A stretch of DNA of 64,000 bases from Marinobacter arenosus (GCF_019264345.1 NZ_JAHVAO010000001.1:930001-994000), one strand, 5' to 3'. Positions 1 to 11,890 are shown, numbered from the stretch's first letter. Notes: generated from the sequence alone by a model not told the origin. A program made the numbers and translations.

Positions 1-520
1 AGGCATTCGCTGCAACCTGACCCTGCTCTTTTCCTTTATCCAAGCTGCTGCCTGCGCCCAGGCCGGCGCCTTCCTGATCTCGCCATTTGTTGGCCGGATT
101 CTGGACTGGCACCTCGCCACGTCCGGGCGGGACAGCTTCCCCGCAGCCGAAGACCCGGGCGTCCTGTCGGTTTCAAGGATCTATAATTATTACAAGGCCA
201 ATGGCTACGATACCGTGGTCATGGGGGCGAGCTTCAGAAACATCGGCGAGATCGAAATGCTTGCCGGGTGTGACCGATTGACCATCAGCCCCGCGCTTTT
301 GCAGGCGTTGCAGGACGACACCAGTGAGCTGACGCGCAAACTGTCTGCCAACGGTGCCACTTCACCCGACCGGCCCGGCACTGTTAACGAGCGGATTTTC
401 CGCTGGGAATCCAACGAAGACGCCATGGCAACGGAAAAACTTGCCGACGGTATCCGGCGCTTTACCGCTGACCAGATTGAGCTGGAACACCGCGTTCGGC
501 AACTGGCCAAAGCGGCCTGA
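1..520 (+). CDS. tal: Transaldolase, C-terminal part (5' end outside window)
   Basis: Reading begins at base 2 in frame and gives the last ~172 residues of a class I transaldolase of the pentose phosphate pathway, which moves a dihydroxyacetone unit between sugar phosphates in the cytoplasm. Diagnostic stretches are [12 protein letters not shown] near the window start, [10 protein letters not shown], and the pair [18 protein letters not shown] and GCDRLTISP, all typical of the TalB-type C-terminal half. The Schiff-base lysine would lie upstream of the window and cannot be checked. The gene ends with TGA at 518-520, 32 bases before the next gene on the same strand, so co-transcription is possible. 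Confidence 0.93.
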   Translation, partial: GIRCNLTLLFSFIQAAACAQAGAFLISPFVGRILDWHLATSGRDSFPAAEDPGVLSVSRIYNYYKANGYDTVVMGASFRNIGEIEMLAGCDRLTISPALLQALQDDTSELTRKLSANGATSPDRPGTVNERIFRWESNEDAMATEKLADGIRRFTADQIELEHRVRQLAKAA

Positions 521-552
521 ATTCAATGTGAACGGAGCCTTGCAGTCCCATC

Positions 553-999
553 ATGATAGAGCATCTGAAAAAGCTGTTCGCCGCCCCGGAAACGGCGGCA
601 TCGGAACCTGACCCACATCAGCTCGCGGTTGCCGCCACGGCACTGATGGTACAGCTTTCCCGGATCGACCGGGATGAAGACGAGCGGGAAATGCAGACCA
701 TCGTGGACTGCGCAGTAAAGGCGCACCAGGTCACCCGGGAAGAGGCGGAAACGATTCTCGCCGATGCCCTCAGCCATGCCGACGACGCGACCTCCATGTA
801 CGAGTTCACCGGCCAGATCAATGAGCACCTGGACCAGGCGTCCAAGCAAGCGCTGCTGGAAAGCATCTGGCGGGTGGCGTTTGCCGACGGCCGCATCGAC
901 AAGTACGAGGAACACCTGATTCGCCGAATGGCGGACTTGCTGCATCTTAATCATCGGGAGTACATGCAAGCGCGGCACCGGGCGGAGAGCGCCGGTTAA
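553..999 (+). CDS. TerB-like helical protein
   Basis: A 148-residue cytoplasmic protein with no signal peptide or membrane segment. From about residue 25 to 140 it has the all-helical, acid-rich pattern of TerB-like (tellurite resistance protein B-type) domains, including SRIDRDEDEREM and a second related stretch FADGRIDKYEEHLIRRMADLL. These two half-repeats, each with the aspartate/glutamate cluster that binds metal in TerB, are the main evidence. No other ter genes are nearby, so tellurite resistance should not be assumed. Single-domain TerB proteins of this kind are common and mostly uncharacterised. A GGAG lies about 15 bases before the ATG, further than usual. The gene lies between tal and a DAHP synthase. 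Confidence 0.7.
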   Translation: MIEHLKKLFAAPETAASEPDPHQLAVAATALMVQLSRIDRDEDEREMQTIVDCAVKAHQVTREEAETILADALSHADDATSMYEFTGQINEHLDQASKQALLESIWRVAFADGRIDKYEEHLIRRMADLLHLNHREYMQARHRAESAG

Positions 1000-1013
1000 G
1001 ACGAGGAGACAGC

Positions 1014-2141
1014 ATGCTAGCCATTCTTCACCCCAACACCTCACTGGACAGCGACGCCTATCGCCAGACCATGGATTACCTGGAAAATCTGCCGGGGGTG
1101 TCGGTACGGGTTCATGAAGTTCAGGGCGCGAGCCAGCGCCTGACCGAGATCTACCTTCTTGGCGACACCAAGTCGCTGGACAAGGAAGAAGTGGAAGCCT
1201 TGCCTGCCGTCGAGCGCGCTATCCGGATTTCCGATGACTACCGGATCCTCGGACGCCATCGGGATGATCGACGCCAGAGCGGCTTTACCTACAACGGGGT
1301 TGAGTTCAGCCAGTCCAACCTGAACGTGTTCGCCGGCCTGTGCGCGGTGGATGTGCCCGAGCACGTGGAAATGATGATGCAGGCCCTGGAGGACAATGGC
1401 GAGGTGTGCACCCGGATGGGCGCCTACAAGCCGAGGACCAACCCTTATTCGTTCCAGGGACATGGCAAGGGTTGCCTGCCCTGGGTGTTCGAGAAAGCGG
1501 GCAAGCATGGCATCAAGGTGATTGCCATGGAGATCACCCACGAAAGCCACATTGAGGAGATCGATACCTGCCTGGAGAAACTCGGGCGCCCGACCGGCGT
1601 CATGTTGCAGGTTGGCACCCGTAACACCCAGAACTTCGAGCTGCTCAAGGCAATCGGCCGCCAGAGCACCTATCCCGTCCTCCTCAAACGCGGATTCGGA
1701 ATCACCCTGAATGAATCCCTGAATGCGGCCGAATACCTGGCCAGCGAAGGCAACGCCAACGTTATCTTCTGCCTCCGGGGAATGAAAACCGAGGCCGGTC
1801 AACCTCACCGGAACATGGTCGACTTCGCTCATGTTCCGGCGGTAAAACGACTGACCCGAATGCCAGTTTGCGTTGATCCATCCCATTCCGTCGGAAGCCG
1901 GGAAAGGGCGCCGGACGGGGTTCTGGATGTTATGCACGCCACCGCGCAGGGAGTGATCGCCGGGGCCAACATGGTACTCGTGGACTTCCACCCCAAGCCG
2001 GAAAAAGCGCTGGTGGACGGACCTCAAGCCCTGCTAATGAATGAGCTTCCGGCCTACCTCGAAGATATTCGTCTCTGCCACGACACCTGGAAGAAACGAC
2101 AAGCCATCTACCAACGCCTCAAAGGTGAAACCACAGAATGA
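1014..2141 (+). CDS. DAHP synthase, type I-beta-like, divergent
   Basis: A 375-residue protein related to type I-beta 3-deoxy-D-arabino-heptulosonate 7-phosphate synthases, which condense PEP and erythrose 4-phosphate at the entry to the shikimate pathway. Residues 1-80 resemble the N-terminal regulatory domain of the Thermotoga-type enzyme; the barrel follows, with GAYKPRTNPYSFQG (136-149), GTRNTQNFELL (201-211), LLKRG (223-227) and VDPSHS (287-292). Metal ligands by comparison are C110, H291, D324 and D335. D324 replaces the usual glutamate (VDFHP instead of VEVHP), and the usual CERG motif reads CLRG (253-256). A strong GAGGAGA precedes the ATG. It overlaps the next gene by ATGA. A relative with another aldol substrate (KDO8P or sialate synthase type) is less likely but possible. 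Confidence 0.75.
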   Translation: MLAILHPNTSLDSDAYRQTMDYLENLPGVSVRVHEVQGASQRLTEIYLLGDTKSLDKEEVEALPAVERAIRISDDYRILGRHRDDRRQSGFTYNGVEFSQSNLNVFAGLCAVDVPEHVEMMMQALEDNGEVCTRMGAYKPRTNPYSFQGHGKGCLPWVFEKAGKHGIKVIAMEITHESHIEEIDTCLEKLGRPTGVMLQVGTRNTQNFELLKAIGRQSTYPVLLKRGFGITLNESLNAAEYLASEGNANVIFCLRGMKTEAGQPHRNMVDFAHVPAVKRLTRMPVCVDPSHSVGSRERAPDGVLDVMHATAQGVIAGANMVLVDFHPKPEKALVDGPQALLMNELPAYLEDIRLCHDTWKKRQAIYQRLKGETTE

Positions 2142-2932
2142 TTGTGTACGGACACAGAGGAGCCAAGGGAGAAGCTCCGGAAAACACCCTGCCCGGTTTT
2201 GTCCATGCTTACCGTCACGGAATTCGCCATTTTGAGCTGGATCTGGTGCTTTCCAAAGATGGCAGACCGGTGCTGGTGCATGATCTGACCGTGGACCGCA
2301 CCACCGGCCGGAAAGGGGAAGTCAGCAGCTACACCGCCGCCGAGCTGGCGGACATGGACGCCCGGCGCAACACCAGCTCCTGGCCCAGGAAGATTGGCAT
2401 TCCCACCCTGGAGGATCTGCTGGACCAGTTCGACGATCTGCAGCATCTCCAGCTCGAAGTAAAAAAGGACAGCCGGCAAAGACTGAACATCCTTTGCAAC
2501 CGTGTCACCGAAATCATCCAGCGTCGGAACCTCTATGAGACCGCCGCCATCACCTCGTCAGACACCTGGTTCCTCAAGGAAATCCGGCGTCGAAACAAAA
2601 ACATACGGATCGGACTGGTCGCTGAACGCAAATTCCCGCGACCACTGAACATGGCCACCCGGCTCGGCTGTGACTACCTGTGCCTGAACTGGAAGTTGTG
2701 CTCGAAGGAATTGGTGGCCAACGCCCACCGCAAGGGGTTGCATGTCTCAACCTGGACGGTCAACCGCATCCACGACATGCTTCAACTGGAGGAGATGGGC
2801 GTGGACAGCATCATCACCGACTACCCGACCAGCACCCGAATGTTCTTCGATAACCGCGCCAAGGCGCTGTTGTCCCTGCCCACAGCCCAGGCGGACACCC
2901 TGTCGGGCGACGAAGCGCTGTCCGCGGGCTGA
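2138..2932 (+). CDS. Glycerophosphodiester phosphodiesterase (GDPD family)
   Basis: A 264-residue cytoplasmic enzyme (no signal peptide) that hydrolyses glycerophosphodiesters to glycerol 3-phosphate and an alcohol. The GDPD barrel begins at once with GHRGAKGEAPENT (residues 5-17: catalytic H6, R7 and the E of ENT), then FELDLVLSKDG, VHDLTVDRTTG (second catalytic His), LQLEVK and a C-terminal WTVN, all family signatures. The length matches the bacterial UgpQ-type cytosolic form. Its ATG overlaps the stop of the DAHP synthase gene (ATGA at 2138-2141), so the two are translationally coupled even though the functions are not obviously linked. It converges on sthA with 7 bases between stop codons. 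Confidence 0.88.
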   Translation: MIVYGHRGAKGEAPENTLPGFVHAYRHGIRHFELDLVLSKDGRPVLVHDLTVDRTTGRKGEVSSYTAAELADMDARRNTSSWPRKIGIPTLEDLLDQFDDLQHLQLEVKKDSRQRLNILCNRVTEIIQRRNLYETAAITSSDTWFLKEIRRRNKNIRIGLVAERKFPRPLNMATRLGCDYLCLNWKLCSKELVANAHRKGLHVSTWTVNRIHDMLQLEEMGVDSIITDYPTSTRMFFDNRAKALLSLPTAQADTLSGDEALSAG

Positions 2933-2955
2933 ATCCGGATCAAAAGATCCGGTTC
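2931..2955. terminator. Hairpin across convergent stop codons
   Basis: A 7-bp perfect stem CCGGATC / GATCCGG with an AAAA loop spans the stop codons of the GDPD gene (+) and sthA (-). The stem extends by three more pairs if one T is bulged. No U-run follows on either strand, so it is at best a weak bidirectional terminator or RNA 3'-end stabiliser. Confidence 0.35.
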
Positions 2956-4331
2956 AGGCCGTTCAGGGCGGCAACCCGGTAGGCTTCCGCCATGGTCGGG
3001 TAGTTAAACGTGGTATTGATGAAGTAGTTCAGGGAATTGGCGTCGCCTTGCTGGTTCATGATCGCCTGGCCGATGTGCACGATCTCGGCTGCCTGGTCCC
3101 CAAAGCAGTGAATACCCAGGATTTCGCGGCTTTCCCGATGGAACAGGATCTTCAACATGCCGACGGCTTCCCCGGTGATCTGGGCCCGCGCCAGGTCCTT
3201 GAAGAAAGCCTGCCCGACTTCGTAGGGCACCTTGGCTTCGGTCAGTTCGCGCTCGGTTTTGCCGACTGAGCTGATCTCAGGAATGGTGTAGATACCGGTG
3301 GGCACATCCGAGACGAACCGGAAATACTCGTCCCTCACGATGTCTGACGACGCTGACCGCCCCTGATCATAGGCCGCGCTGGCGAGACTCGGCCAGCCAA
3401 TCACATCGCCTGCGGCGTAAACATTTTCCACTTCGGTACGGTAATGCTCGTCCACCGCCAACTGACCGCGACCATTCGGCACCAGTCCGATGTTGTCGAG
3501 GGCGAGGGATTCTGTGTTCCCGCTGCGGCCATTGCACCAGAGAAACGCATCCGCCCGGATCTTCTTGCCCGACTGGAGCGACAGAACCACGCCGTGGTCA
3601 TCGCCCTCAACCTTCTCATACTGCTCGTTGTGCCGCACCAGCACGCCATTGTTTCTCAGGTGGTAGCTGAGCGCATCCGAGATTTCGTCGTCCAGGAACG
3701 ACAACAGCCGGCTACCGGGGTTGATCAGGTCCACCTTGACCCCCAGCCCGGCAAAGATCGAGGCATACTCCGATCCAATAACACCGGCACCGTAGATGAT
3801 CAGTGTTCGCGGTGTGTGGGACAGGTTGAGGATGGTATCGGAGTTGTAGATCCGGTGGTGGCGGAAATCAACGTCAGGTGGCAAATACGGCCGTGAGCCG
3901 GTAGCAATGATTGCCTGTTTGAAATGCAGGGTCTCAATCGATTTGTTGCCTCGAATTTCCAGCCGGTGACTGTCGATAAAGGAGGCGCGCCCGTTGATCA
4001 GGTCCACGCGGTTACGTGAATAGAACTGGGTTCTCAGTTTAACCTGCTTGCCGATCACCTTCTGGGCGTTCTGGAGGACCCGCGGAAAAGAGAACCAGCG
4101 GGGCTCGCCGATATCTCGGAACATCTGGTTGGTGTTGAAGGTAATGATCTGCTTGACCGAGTGGCGCAGGGCCTTGGAAGGAATGGTGCCCCAGTGGGTG
4201 CAGTTACCGCCGACGGTGGGCTTGTCTTCGATGATCGCGACACGTTTGCCATGTTTCGTCGCATTCATCGCCGCACCTTCACCGGAAGGCCCAGCGCCGA
4301 TAACGACGACGTCGTAATGATGTTCTGCCAT
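2940..4331 (-). CDS. sthA: Soluble pyridine nucleotide transhydrogenase
   Basis: A 463-residue flavoprotein, the usual length of SthA/UdhA, which transfers hydride between NADPH and NAD+ and mainly drains excess NADPH in the cytoplasm. The FAD-binding [13 protein letters not shown] is at residues 9-21, [16 protein letters not shown] at 41-56, a second Rossmann motif [14 protein letters not shown] at about 178-191, and the dimerisation domain at the C-terminus. Only one cysteine is kept in the region that holds the redox disulfide in lipoamide dehydrogenases, which is the SthA hallmark. AAGGAG lies 11 bases before the ATG. It follows the nqr-apbE-nqrM genes on the same strand, so NADPH/NADH balance and NADH oxidation are encoded side by side. 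Confidence 0.95.
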   Translation of the reverse strand: MAEHHYDVVVIGAGPSGEGAAMNATKHGKRVAIIEDKPTVGGNCTHWGTIPSKALRHSVKQIITFNTNQMFRDIGEPRWFSFPRVLQNAQKVIGKQVKLRTQFYSRNRVDLINGRASFIDSHRLEIRGNKSIETLHFKQAIIATGSRPYLPPDVDFRHHRIYNSDTILNLSHTPRTLIIYGAGVIGSEYASIFAGLGVKVDLINPGSRLLSFLDDEISDALSYHLRNNGVLVRHNEQYEKVEGDDHGVVLSLQSGKKIRADAFLWCNGRSGNTESLALDNIGLVPNGRGQLAVDEHYRTEVENVYAAGDVIGWPSLASAAYDQGRSASSDIVRDEYFRFVSDVPTGIYTIPEISSVGKTERELTEAKVPYEVGQAFFKDLARAQITGEAVGMLKILFHRESREILGIHCFGDQAAEIVHIGQAIMNQQGDANSLNYFINTTFNYPTMAEAYRVAALNGLNRIF

Positions 4332-4389
4332 GCGCGCAGTGACTCCTTATCTACGTCTTGGAAAGGTATTATCAATTATTGAGCGTGTA

Positions 4390-4638
4390 TCAGTGCTTGC
4401 CGGCCTTGCTGGCATCGTAGGTGAGGCTCTCGGCCGCCTTGCCCTCGCTGGCCAGGCGTTCATTCTCCTCTTCGCACTTCTGGGTGTTGCCACCGCAAAT
4501 GTCGCAGGACTGACTGATACCCAGCGCTCCAATCCCTCCGCAGGTGCCGCTGATCGGTTTACGACCCAAAATCACGCCGATGGACATGGCCGCAACCAGC
4601 AGCACTACGATAAACAAAACAAGAAGAAAGGTACCCAT
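4390..4638 (-). CDS. nqrM: Na+-NQR maturation protein NqrM
   Basis: An 82-residue protein with one N-terminal membrane helix (about residues 4-25) followed by a cysteine-rich tail: C33, C45, C48 and C55. This is the NqrM (DUF539) pattern. NqrM is known to be required for assembly of the Cys4[Fe] centre between NqrD and NqrE, probably by delivering iron. It lies 12 bases downstream of apbE at the end of the nqr operon, its standard position. The first residues (GTFLLVLFIVVLLVAAMS) are very hydrophobic. Confidence 0.92.
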   Translation of the reverse strand: MGTFLLVLFIVVLLVAAMSIGVILGRKPISGTCGGIGALGISQSCDICGGNTQKCEEENERLASEGKAAESLTYDASKAGKH

Positions 4639-4650
4639 GTTGCCCTCCCT

Positions 4651-5700
4651 TTACTGAGTCACAAATGACGAGAATGCCGGCGTCTGATGCGTTTCAAAGC
4701 CGTCTTCCGTCCGAATGATGAAATAGGCCGGGATATTCTCCCTGGTGGCGAGCGCTTGCGCCCGCTCAAAGCCCATCACGTTAAAGCCGGTCGCCAGAGC
4801 GTCGGCTGTCATGCAGTCTTCTGCGATTACGGTCACCGACGCCAGATTGTGAGCGATCGGCTTACCCGTTTTGGGGTCAATTGTATGGGAATAACGGCGA
4901 CCATCCGATTCGTAATAGTTACGATAGTCGCCAGAGGTCGCCATAGCACGGCTCTCCAGAGCAATGACACGGTTCACCTGCCGCCCTTCCGGCGACGGCT
5001 GTTCGATCGCCAGACGCCATGCGTCCCCGCCCGGCTTGCGCCCACGAACCCGGACTTCGCCGCCAATTTCGACCAGATACGCCTCAATACCTTCACTGTC
5101 GAGGTAACGGGCAACCACGTCAACCCCATAGCCCTTGGCAATCGCCGACAGATCAATGTACTGGTGCCCCTCGGTCCGCACTGCGGGCGGCATTTCCCGG
5201 AACTCCAGCTTGTCGTGGCCGGTTGCCGCCAGAGCCGATTCCAGCTCCCCATCGGACGGCACCTGATCGGGACGAGCCTCCGGGCCAAAGCCCCAGAGGT
5301 TCACGACCGGGCCGATGGTGACGTCGAAGGCACCTTCGGTGAGCGTGGACACCTCATCGGCGCGTTTCAGCACCTCAAACAACGGGTCCGATAGCGGAAA
5401 CCAGTCCGACTGATCATCCGCGCTGTTGAGCGCCGACAGTTCGGAATCCGGCCGCCAGGTCGACATGGAGGCATCGACTTTTTCCAGCTCGGTTTCGATC
5501 CCTGCTGCCAGAGTCTCCAACCGCGACTGGTCCTCGGTCAATACGACATTGATGTGATAGCGGGTGCCGAATACCGGTCCGGAGATCTCCCAGACTTTTT
5601 CTTCAGGCTGAAACGAACAACCCGCCAGAGCGGCCGCGGCCAGCACCAATACGGTACTGGCCAGGGCTACCCTGACGGGTCGAAGCATGCAGGATGTCAT
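4651..5700 (-). CDS. apbE: FAD:protein FMN transferase ApbE (lipoprotein)
   Basis: A 349-residue periplasmic lipoprotein: residues 1-27 form a signal peptide with lipobox LAGC (C28). The mature part has the ApbE/Ftp features FGTRYHINV, ASMSTWRPDSELSALN, AIAKGYGVD, EIGGEVRVRG and, late, HTIDPKTGKPI and TADALATG. ApbE transfers FMN from FAD to a threonine of target proteins, here NqrB and NqrC, whose SGAT sites are encoded just upstream. The operon order nqrF-apbE-nqrM is typical. The gene starts 9 bases after the nqrF stop. The Shine-Dalgarno sequence is poor, so translation may depend on coupling. Confidence 0.95.
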   Translation of the reverse strand: MTSCMLRPVRVALASTVLVLAAAALAGCSFQPEEKVWEISGPVFGTRYHINVVLTEDQSRLETLAAGIETELEKVDASMSTWRPDSELSALNSADDQSDWFPLSDPLFEVLKRADEVSTLTEGAFDVTIGPVVNLWGFGPEARPDQVPSDGELESALAATGHDKLEFREMPPAVRTEGHQYIDLSAIAKGYGVDVVARYLDSEGIEAYLVEIGGEVRVRGRKPGGDAWRLAIEQPSPEGRQVNRVIALESRAMATSGDYRNYYESDGRRYSHTIDPKTGKPIAHNLASVTVIAEDCMTADALATGFNVMGFERAQALATRENIPAYFIIRTEDGFETHQTPAFSSFVTQ

Positions 5701-5709
5701 CTGAGCTGA

Positions 5710-6936
5710 TTAACCCCCGAAGTCATCCAGCATGATGTTTTCATCTTCAACGCCCAGATCCTTCAGCATCTTGATGACCGATGCGTTCATGATTGGGGGC
5801 CCACACATGTAGAACTCGCAGTCTTCCGGAGCCGGATGGTCCTTCAGATACTTTTCGTACAGCACGTTATGGATGAAGCCGGTCGGGCCTTCCCAGTTGT
5901 CTTCCGGGAGCGCATCCGAGAGCGCCACGTGCCACTCGAAGTTGTCGTTCTCTTCCTGGAGCATGTCGAAGTCTTCCACGTAGAACATCTCGCGGACACT
6001 CCGTGCACCGTACCAGAAGCTGATTTTGCGCTTGGAGTTCAGACGCTTCAGCTGGTCGAAGATGTGCGAGCGCATTGGCGCCATGCCGGCACCACCGCCG
6101 ATGAACACCATCTCGGCGTCGGTCTTCTTGGCGAAGAACTCACCGAATGGCCCCATCACGGTCACCTTGTCGCCCGGTTTCATGTTGAAGACGTAGGTCG
6201 ACATGATTCCTGGCGGATGATCGGTGCCCGGAGGCGGCGTCGCGATACGGATGTTGAACTTGAGGACGCCTTTCTCCTCCGGGTAATTCGCCATGGAATA
6301 CGCCCGAATGGTCTCCTCCTTGTTCACACCCCGGTAGCGCCAGATATCGTGCTTGTCCCAATCCTCGTGGAACTCCTCCTCGATATCGAAATCCTTGAAG
6401 CTGATATCGTACGGCGGGCACTCGAGCTGGACATAACCGCCAGCGCGGAAGTCGACTTCCTCGCCTTCGGGCAGCTTGAGCACCAGTTCTTTGATGAAGG
6501 TGGCCACGTTGTGGTTGGAGATAACCTCGCATTCCCACTTCTTGACGCCGAAGAACTCTTCCGGCACCTCAATCTTCATGTCCTGCTTTACAGGAACCTG
6601 GCACGACAGGCGCCAGCCTTCCTTCTCTTCACGATTGGTGAAGTGAGTCTTTTCAGTGGGCAGCATCGCACCGCCCCCTTCAAGAACCTTGCACTTGCAC
6701 TGGGCGCAGGTACCGCCGCCACCGCACGCTGAGGACAGGAAGATACCCTGGTTGGCCAGGGTACCCAGCAGTTTCCCGCCCGCACCGGTTTTCATGGTGT
6801 GTTCGGGATCATCGTTGATCTCAATAGTCACGTCACCGGTGCTGACCAGCCTGGACCGTGCCGCCAGAATCACTGCGACCAGGGCCAGAACGATCACGGT
6901 GAACATGACCACGCCGAGAATAATTTCTGTATTCAT
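5710..6936 (-). CDS. nqrF: Na+-NQR subunit F (NADH-oxidising, FAD and 2Fe-2S)
   Basis: A 408-residue subunit, the usual length, that takes hydride from NADH. One N-terminal membrane helix (about residues 5-26) anchors it. The 2Fe-2S domain follows with C71, C77, C80 and C112 ([12 protein letters not shown]...SCQ). The FAD-binding RAYSMANYP and the NADH-binding [15 protein letters not shown] come next, and the protein ends in LDDFGG, typical of NqrF. It is the last structural subunit of the operon, 37 bases after nqrE, and is followed by apbE. Confidence 0.97.
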   Translation of the reverse strand: MNTEIILGVVMFTVIVLALVAVILAARSRLVSTGDVTIEINDDPEHTMKTGAGGKLLGTLANQGIFLSSACGGGGTCAQCKCKVLEGGGAMLPTEKTHFTNREEKEGWRLSCQVPVKQDMKIEVPEEFFGVKKWECEVISNHNVATFIKELVLKLPEGEEVDFRAGGYVQLECPPYDISFKDFDIEEEFHEDWDKHDIWRYRGVNKEETIRAYSMANYPEEKGVLKFNIRIATPPPGTDHPPGIMSTYVFNMKPGDKVTVMGPFGEFFAKKTDAEMVFIGGGAGMAPMRSHIFDQLKRLNSKRKISFWYGARSVREMFYVEDFDMLQEENDNFEWHVALSDALPEDNWEGPTGFIHNVLYEKYLKDHPAPEDCEFYMCGPPIMNASVIKMLKDLGVEDENIMLDDFGG

Positions 6937-6973
6937 GGTCTCGCCTTTTCGTTAAACCGAATCACCGGGTGAG

Positions 6974-7582
6974 TTACAGAGAGATGCCGGAGAAGGACAT
7001 GAAGCCCAGGGACATCAAACCAACGGTAATGAAGGTGATACCCAGGCCACGAAGACCTTCCGGAACATCGCTGTACTTCAACTTCTCGCGGATGCCGGCC
7101 AGCGCAATGATGGCCAGGGCCCAGCCCAAACCAGCGCCAAAGCCATACACGACACTCTCGCCGAAGGTGTAGTCCCGCTCAACCATGAACAGTGACGCAC
7201 CCAGAATGGCGCAGTTCACGGTAATAAGGGGCAGGAACACACCCAGGGCGGCGTACAGCGCAGGAATGTACTTGTCCAGAACCATTTCCATGATCTGAAC
7301 AATCGCCGCGATTACACCAATGTACGTCAGCAAGCCGAGAAAGCTCAGATCGACGTTCGGCAAACCGGCCCACTCCAGCGCGCCTTCACGCAGGATGCTG
7401 TTATACAGCAGGTTGTTCACCGGCACGGTGACGGTCAGTACGACGACAACGGCAATGCCAAGACCGGTTGCAGCCTCGATCTTCTTGGAGATCGCCAGGA
7501 AGGTACACATCCCGAGGAAGAAGGCCAGTGCCATGTTTTCAACGAAAATGGCCTTAACAATCAGACTGATATAGTGTTCCAT
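6974..7582 (-). CDS. nqrE: Na+-NQR subunit E
   Basis: A 202-residue integral membrane protein with about six helices, beginning [30 protein letters not shown]. This opening carries the conserved half-site (FLGMC) that pairs with NqrD to hold the membrane-buried iron centre. Another conserved cysteine is in [12 protein letters not shown]. The length matches the family (about 198-202). Its first base overlaps the last base of nqrD, so the two are translationally coupled, as expected for subunits that form a symmetric pair. Confidence 0.97.
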   Translation of the reverse strand: MEHYISLIVKAIFVENMALAFFLGMCTFLAISKKIEAATGLGIAVVVVLTVTVPVNNLLYNSILREGALEWAGLPNVDLSFLGLLTYIGVIAAIVQIMEMVLDKYIPALYAALGVFLPLITVNCAILGASLFMVERDYTFGESVVYGFGAGLGWALAIIALAGIREKLKYSDVPEGLRGLGITFITVGLMSLGFMSFSGISL

Positions 7583-8247
7583 CAGAAGGCCTCCTTGGCG
7601 GTATGGCGAGACATCTTGTAATCCGCCTCTTCAACCTGCTCCGGCTTCCAGGTACGAAGTCCCCAGATCGCCAGTCCGATAATGAAGAACGCGCTCGGCG
7701 GCAACAGCAGCAGGCCGTTCGGAATGTACCAGCCGCCTTCGTTCACGGTCGGCATCAGGGCGACACCGAACAGCGAACCGGCACCCAGCAGTTCCCGGAA
7801 GAACGCCACGAACAACAGGAGAACGGAGTAGCCCAGACCGTTACCGATACCGTCGAGGAAGCTCAGGTACGGGCCGTTTTTCATGGCGAAGCCTTCAGCA
7901 CGGCCCATGACGATACAGTTGGTAATGATCAGGCCAACAAAGACCGACAGCTGCTTGCTGATCTCATAGGCGTAGGCCTTGAGAATCTGGTCGACCACGA
8001 TAACCAGTGACGCGATGATCGTCATCTGAACGATGATCCGGATACTGCCCGGGATCTGGGTCCGTACCAGCGACACCGCCAGGTTGGAAAATGCGGTAAC
8101 CGCGATAACCGCCAGGCACATGACGATGGTCACGTTCATGCTGGTGGTTACCGCCAGGGCCGAACAGATACCGAGAATCTGCAGGGCAATGGGGTTGTTA
8201 CTAAATATTGGTTCGAAGAGAACCTGTTTGGCTGATGCATCTGCCAT
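7582..8247 (-). CDS. nqrD: Na+-NQR subunit D
   Basis: A 221-residue membrane subunit, homologous to NqrE, with six predicted helices. The opening [25 protein letters not shown] and the cysteine-containing [14 protein letters not shown] are the two conserved half-sites for the shared iron. Together with NqrE it forms part of the sodium-translocating core in the inner membrane. It lies 2 bases after nqrC and overlaps nqrE by one base. Confidence 0.97.
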   Translation of the reverse strand: MADASAKQVLFEPIFSNNPIALQILGICSALAVTTSMNVTIVMCLAVIAVTAFSNLAVSLVRTQIPGSIRIIVQMTIIASLVIVVDQILKAYAYEISKQLSVFVGLIITNCIVMGRAEGFAMKNGPYLSFLDGIGNGLGYSVLLLFVAFFRELLGAGSLFGVALMPTVNEGGWYIPNGLLLLPPSAFFIIGLAIWGLRTWKPEQVEEADYKMSRHTAKEAF

Positions 8248-8249
8248 GA

Positions 8250-9053
8250 TCAGACCTCCCCTTCACGAAGTTTTTGCAGGAACGGCGCATAGCCCCGGTC
8301 ACTCATCCAGTAGTTAACCAGCTGCTGGACACCACGGCTGGTCAGAGTTGCTCCGGAAAGCGCATCGACCTTGTGCTCTTTGTCGGCCGCATCCGCACTG
8401 ACGCCACCCTTGACCAGACGGATCTGGGGTTCGGTCAGCTCACCGTCATAGACCTCTTTGCCAACCCACTGCTTTTTCCAGCGTGGGTTGTCAACTTCAC
8501 CACCCAGACCCGGTGTCTCCGCGTGGGCGTAGAAACCAAGACCTTCGACGGTATTCAGGTCACCCTCCAGTGAGATGAAGCCGTACAGGGTGGACCAGAG
8601 ACCATAACCGTGAATCGGAAGCACCACGCGGTTCACCTTACCATCTTCACTCATGGTGTAGACCTTGGCGATGTCCGGACGGCGCTTGATGCCGGCCTTG
8701 TCTTCTGAGGCAGGAATATCGGTCGACAGTTCCGGATCCGAGGCCGCCTTGTACATGTCGTACTTCATCGGGTCCTTGACACCGACGACTGACGGCTCGA
8801 CGTACTCACCGGTATTCAGGTCAACCAGACGTACCTCGAAGCGTTCGAACAGCGCTTCGATATCCTGTGCACTCGCGCCCTGCGGCAGCATACCGGCCGC
8901 CGACAGGATGTTGGTCTTGATGTCCAGGTTCTGGTTCTGGATCTGGGCAGGGCGAAGCAGTACCGCTGCCGTGGATACCACGACAGAGAATACGATACTC
9001 AGCACCAGCGCAACGATCAGTGTGCGGGAGACGGTTTCTTTAGCTTTAGCCAC
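8250..9053 (-). CDS. nqrC: Na+-NQR subunit C (covalent FMN)
   Basis: A subunit with one N-terminal membrane helix (about residues 10-32) and a periplasmic FMN-binding domain. The flavinylation motif LSGATLTS is near the C-terminus, with the FMN-carrying threonine at about residue 236 (fourth residue of SGAT). I chose the GTG at 9053 because GGAGG sits 7 bases before it. A TTG two codons further up would leave almost no spacing. This gives 267 residues, close to known NqrC proteins. The start overlaps the nqrB stop by 8 bases. ApbE encoded downstream should attach the FMN. Confidence 0.95.
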   Translation of the reverse strand: MAKAKETVSRTLIVALVLSIVFSVVVSTAAVLLRPAQIQNQNLDIKTNILSAAGMLPQGASAQDIEALFERFEVRLVDLNTGEYVEPSVVGVKDPMKYDMYKAASDPELSTDIPASEDKAGIKRRPDIAKVYTMSEDGKVNRVVLPIHGYGLWSTLYGFISLEGDLNTVEGLGFYAHAETPGLGGEVDNPRWKKQWVGKEVYDGELTEPQIRLVKGGVSADAADKEHKVDALSGATLTSRGVQQLVNYWMSDRGYAPFLQKLREGEV

Positions 9054-10254
9054 GAGCAAGCCTCCGTTTGATGTTGGCCTGAACCACGTAGTGATCCATC
9101 AGCGGTGCGAACAGGTTTGCGAACAGGATGGCCAGCATGATGCCTTCCGGGAACGCTGGGTTGACCACACGGATCAGGACCGTCATGACGCCAACCAGAA
9201 TACCGAAGCACCAGCGACCGGTATTGGTCATGGCCGCTGAGACCGGGTCAGTCGCCATGAACATCATGCCGAAGGCAAAGCCGCCCATAACAAGGTGCCA
9301 GTGTGCCGGAATGGCAAACATCGGATTCGTTTCGGAACCGACCAGGTTAAACAGCAGGGAGGTCGCGATCATACCAATCAGCACACCACCGACGATCCTG
9401 TAGCTGGCAATTTTCATCACCAGCAGGATGATACCGCCGATCAATACCGCCAGCGTGGAGGTTTCACCCATGGAGCCCTGGATGGTCCCCATGAATGCGT
9501 GCATCCAGCCGATCTGCTCTTTCAGCGCATCCAGGCCGCCACTTGCCGCCCAGCTCAACGCTGTCGCGCCACTGAACCCGTCGACTGCGGTCCAGACGGT
9601 GTCGCCCGAGATTTGCGCCGGGTAGGCGAAGTACAGGAACGCACGACCGGTCAGCGCCGGGTTCAGGAAGTTCTTGCCGGTACCGCCGAATACTTCCTTG
9701 CCGATCACGACACCGAAGGTGATACCCAGGGCCACCTGCCACAGGGGAATGGTGGGCGGGCAGATCAGGGCAAACAGTACCGAGGTGACAAAGAAGCCTT
9801 CGTTGACCTCGTGGCGACGCACGGTGGCAAACAACACTTCCCAGAAGCCACCCACGACGAAGGTCACGAAGTAGATGGGCACGAAGTAGGCCATGCCGTA
9901 GACAAAGTTGTCCCAGAGGCCCGCTCCCGCTCCGGTCACCGCCAGAGCCTGAATGAACGCAGTGCGCAGGCCGCCGTCACCGACCATCGCATCCGGGTTG
10001 GACGCCAGGAAGCTGTTGGCCTGAAAGCCGATATTCCACATGCCGAAGAACATCGCCGGGAAGGTACACAGCCACACCGTGATCATGATGCGTTTCAGGT
10101 CAACGCCATCGCGTACATGAGCCGTGGTGGACGTTACCTTGCCCGGTGTGTAGAAAATGGTATCGACGGCTTCGTACAGGGCATACCAGCGCTCGTACTT
10201 GCCACCTTTTTCAAAATGATGCTCGATTCCATCGAGAAACTGTCTGATAGCCAT
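9046..10254 (-). CDS. nqrB: Na+-NQR subunit B (covalent FMN, quinone site)
   Basis: A 402-residue polytopic membrane protein with about ten helices, the largest membrane subunit of the pump. The flavinylation motif [10 protein letters not shown] places the FMN on T231. Other NqrB signatures are [18 protein letters not shown], the [11 protein letters not shown] loop and [10 protein letters not shown]. NqrB carries the ubiquinone-reduction site and, in current models, the sodium path. It is 4 bases downstream of nqrA. Confidence 0.97.
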   Translation of the reverse strand: MAIRQFLDGIEHHFEKGGKYERWYALYEAVDTIFYTPGKVTSTTAHVRDGVDLKRIMITVWLCTFPAMFFGMWNIGFQANSFLASNPDAMVGDGGLRTAFIQALAVTGAGAGLWDNFVYGMAYFVPIYFVTFVVGGFWEVLFATVRRHEVNEGFFVTSVLFALICPPTIPLWQVALGITFGVVIGKEVFGGTGKNFLNPALTGRAFLYFAYPAQISGDTVWTAVDGFSGATALSWAASGGLDALKEQIGWMHAFMGTIQGSMGETSTLAVLIGGIILLVMKIASYRIVGGVLIGMIATSLLFNLVGSETNPMFAIPAHWHLVMGGFAFGMMFMATDPVSAAMTNTGRWCFGILVGVMTVLIRVVNPAFPEGIMLAILFANLFAPLMDHYVVQANIKRRLARG

Positions 10255-10258
10255 CGTA

Positions 10259-11863
<1,605 letters not shown>

Positions 11864-11890
11864 TCACAGAGCACAGTTTCCACAAACAAA

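Noticed and set aside
553..999. Tellurite resistance operon
   Set aside because: Only a TerB-like domain is present; terC, terD and other ter genes are absent.
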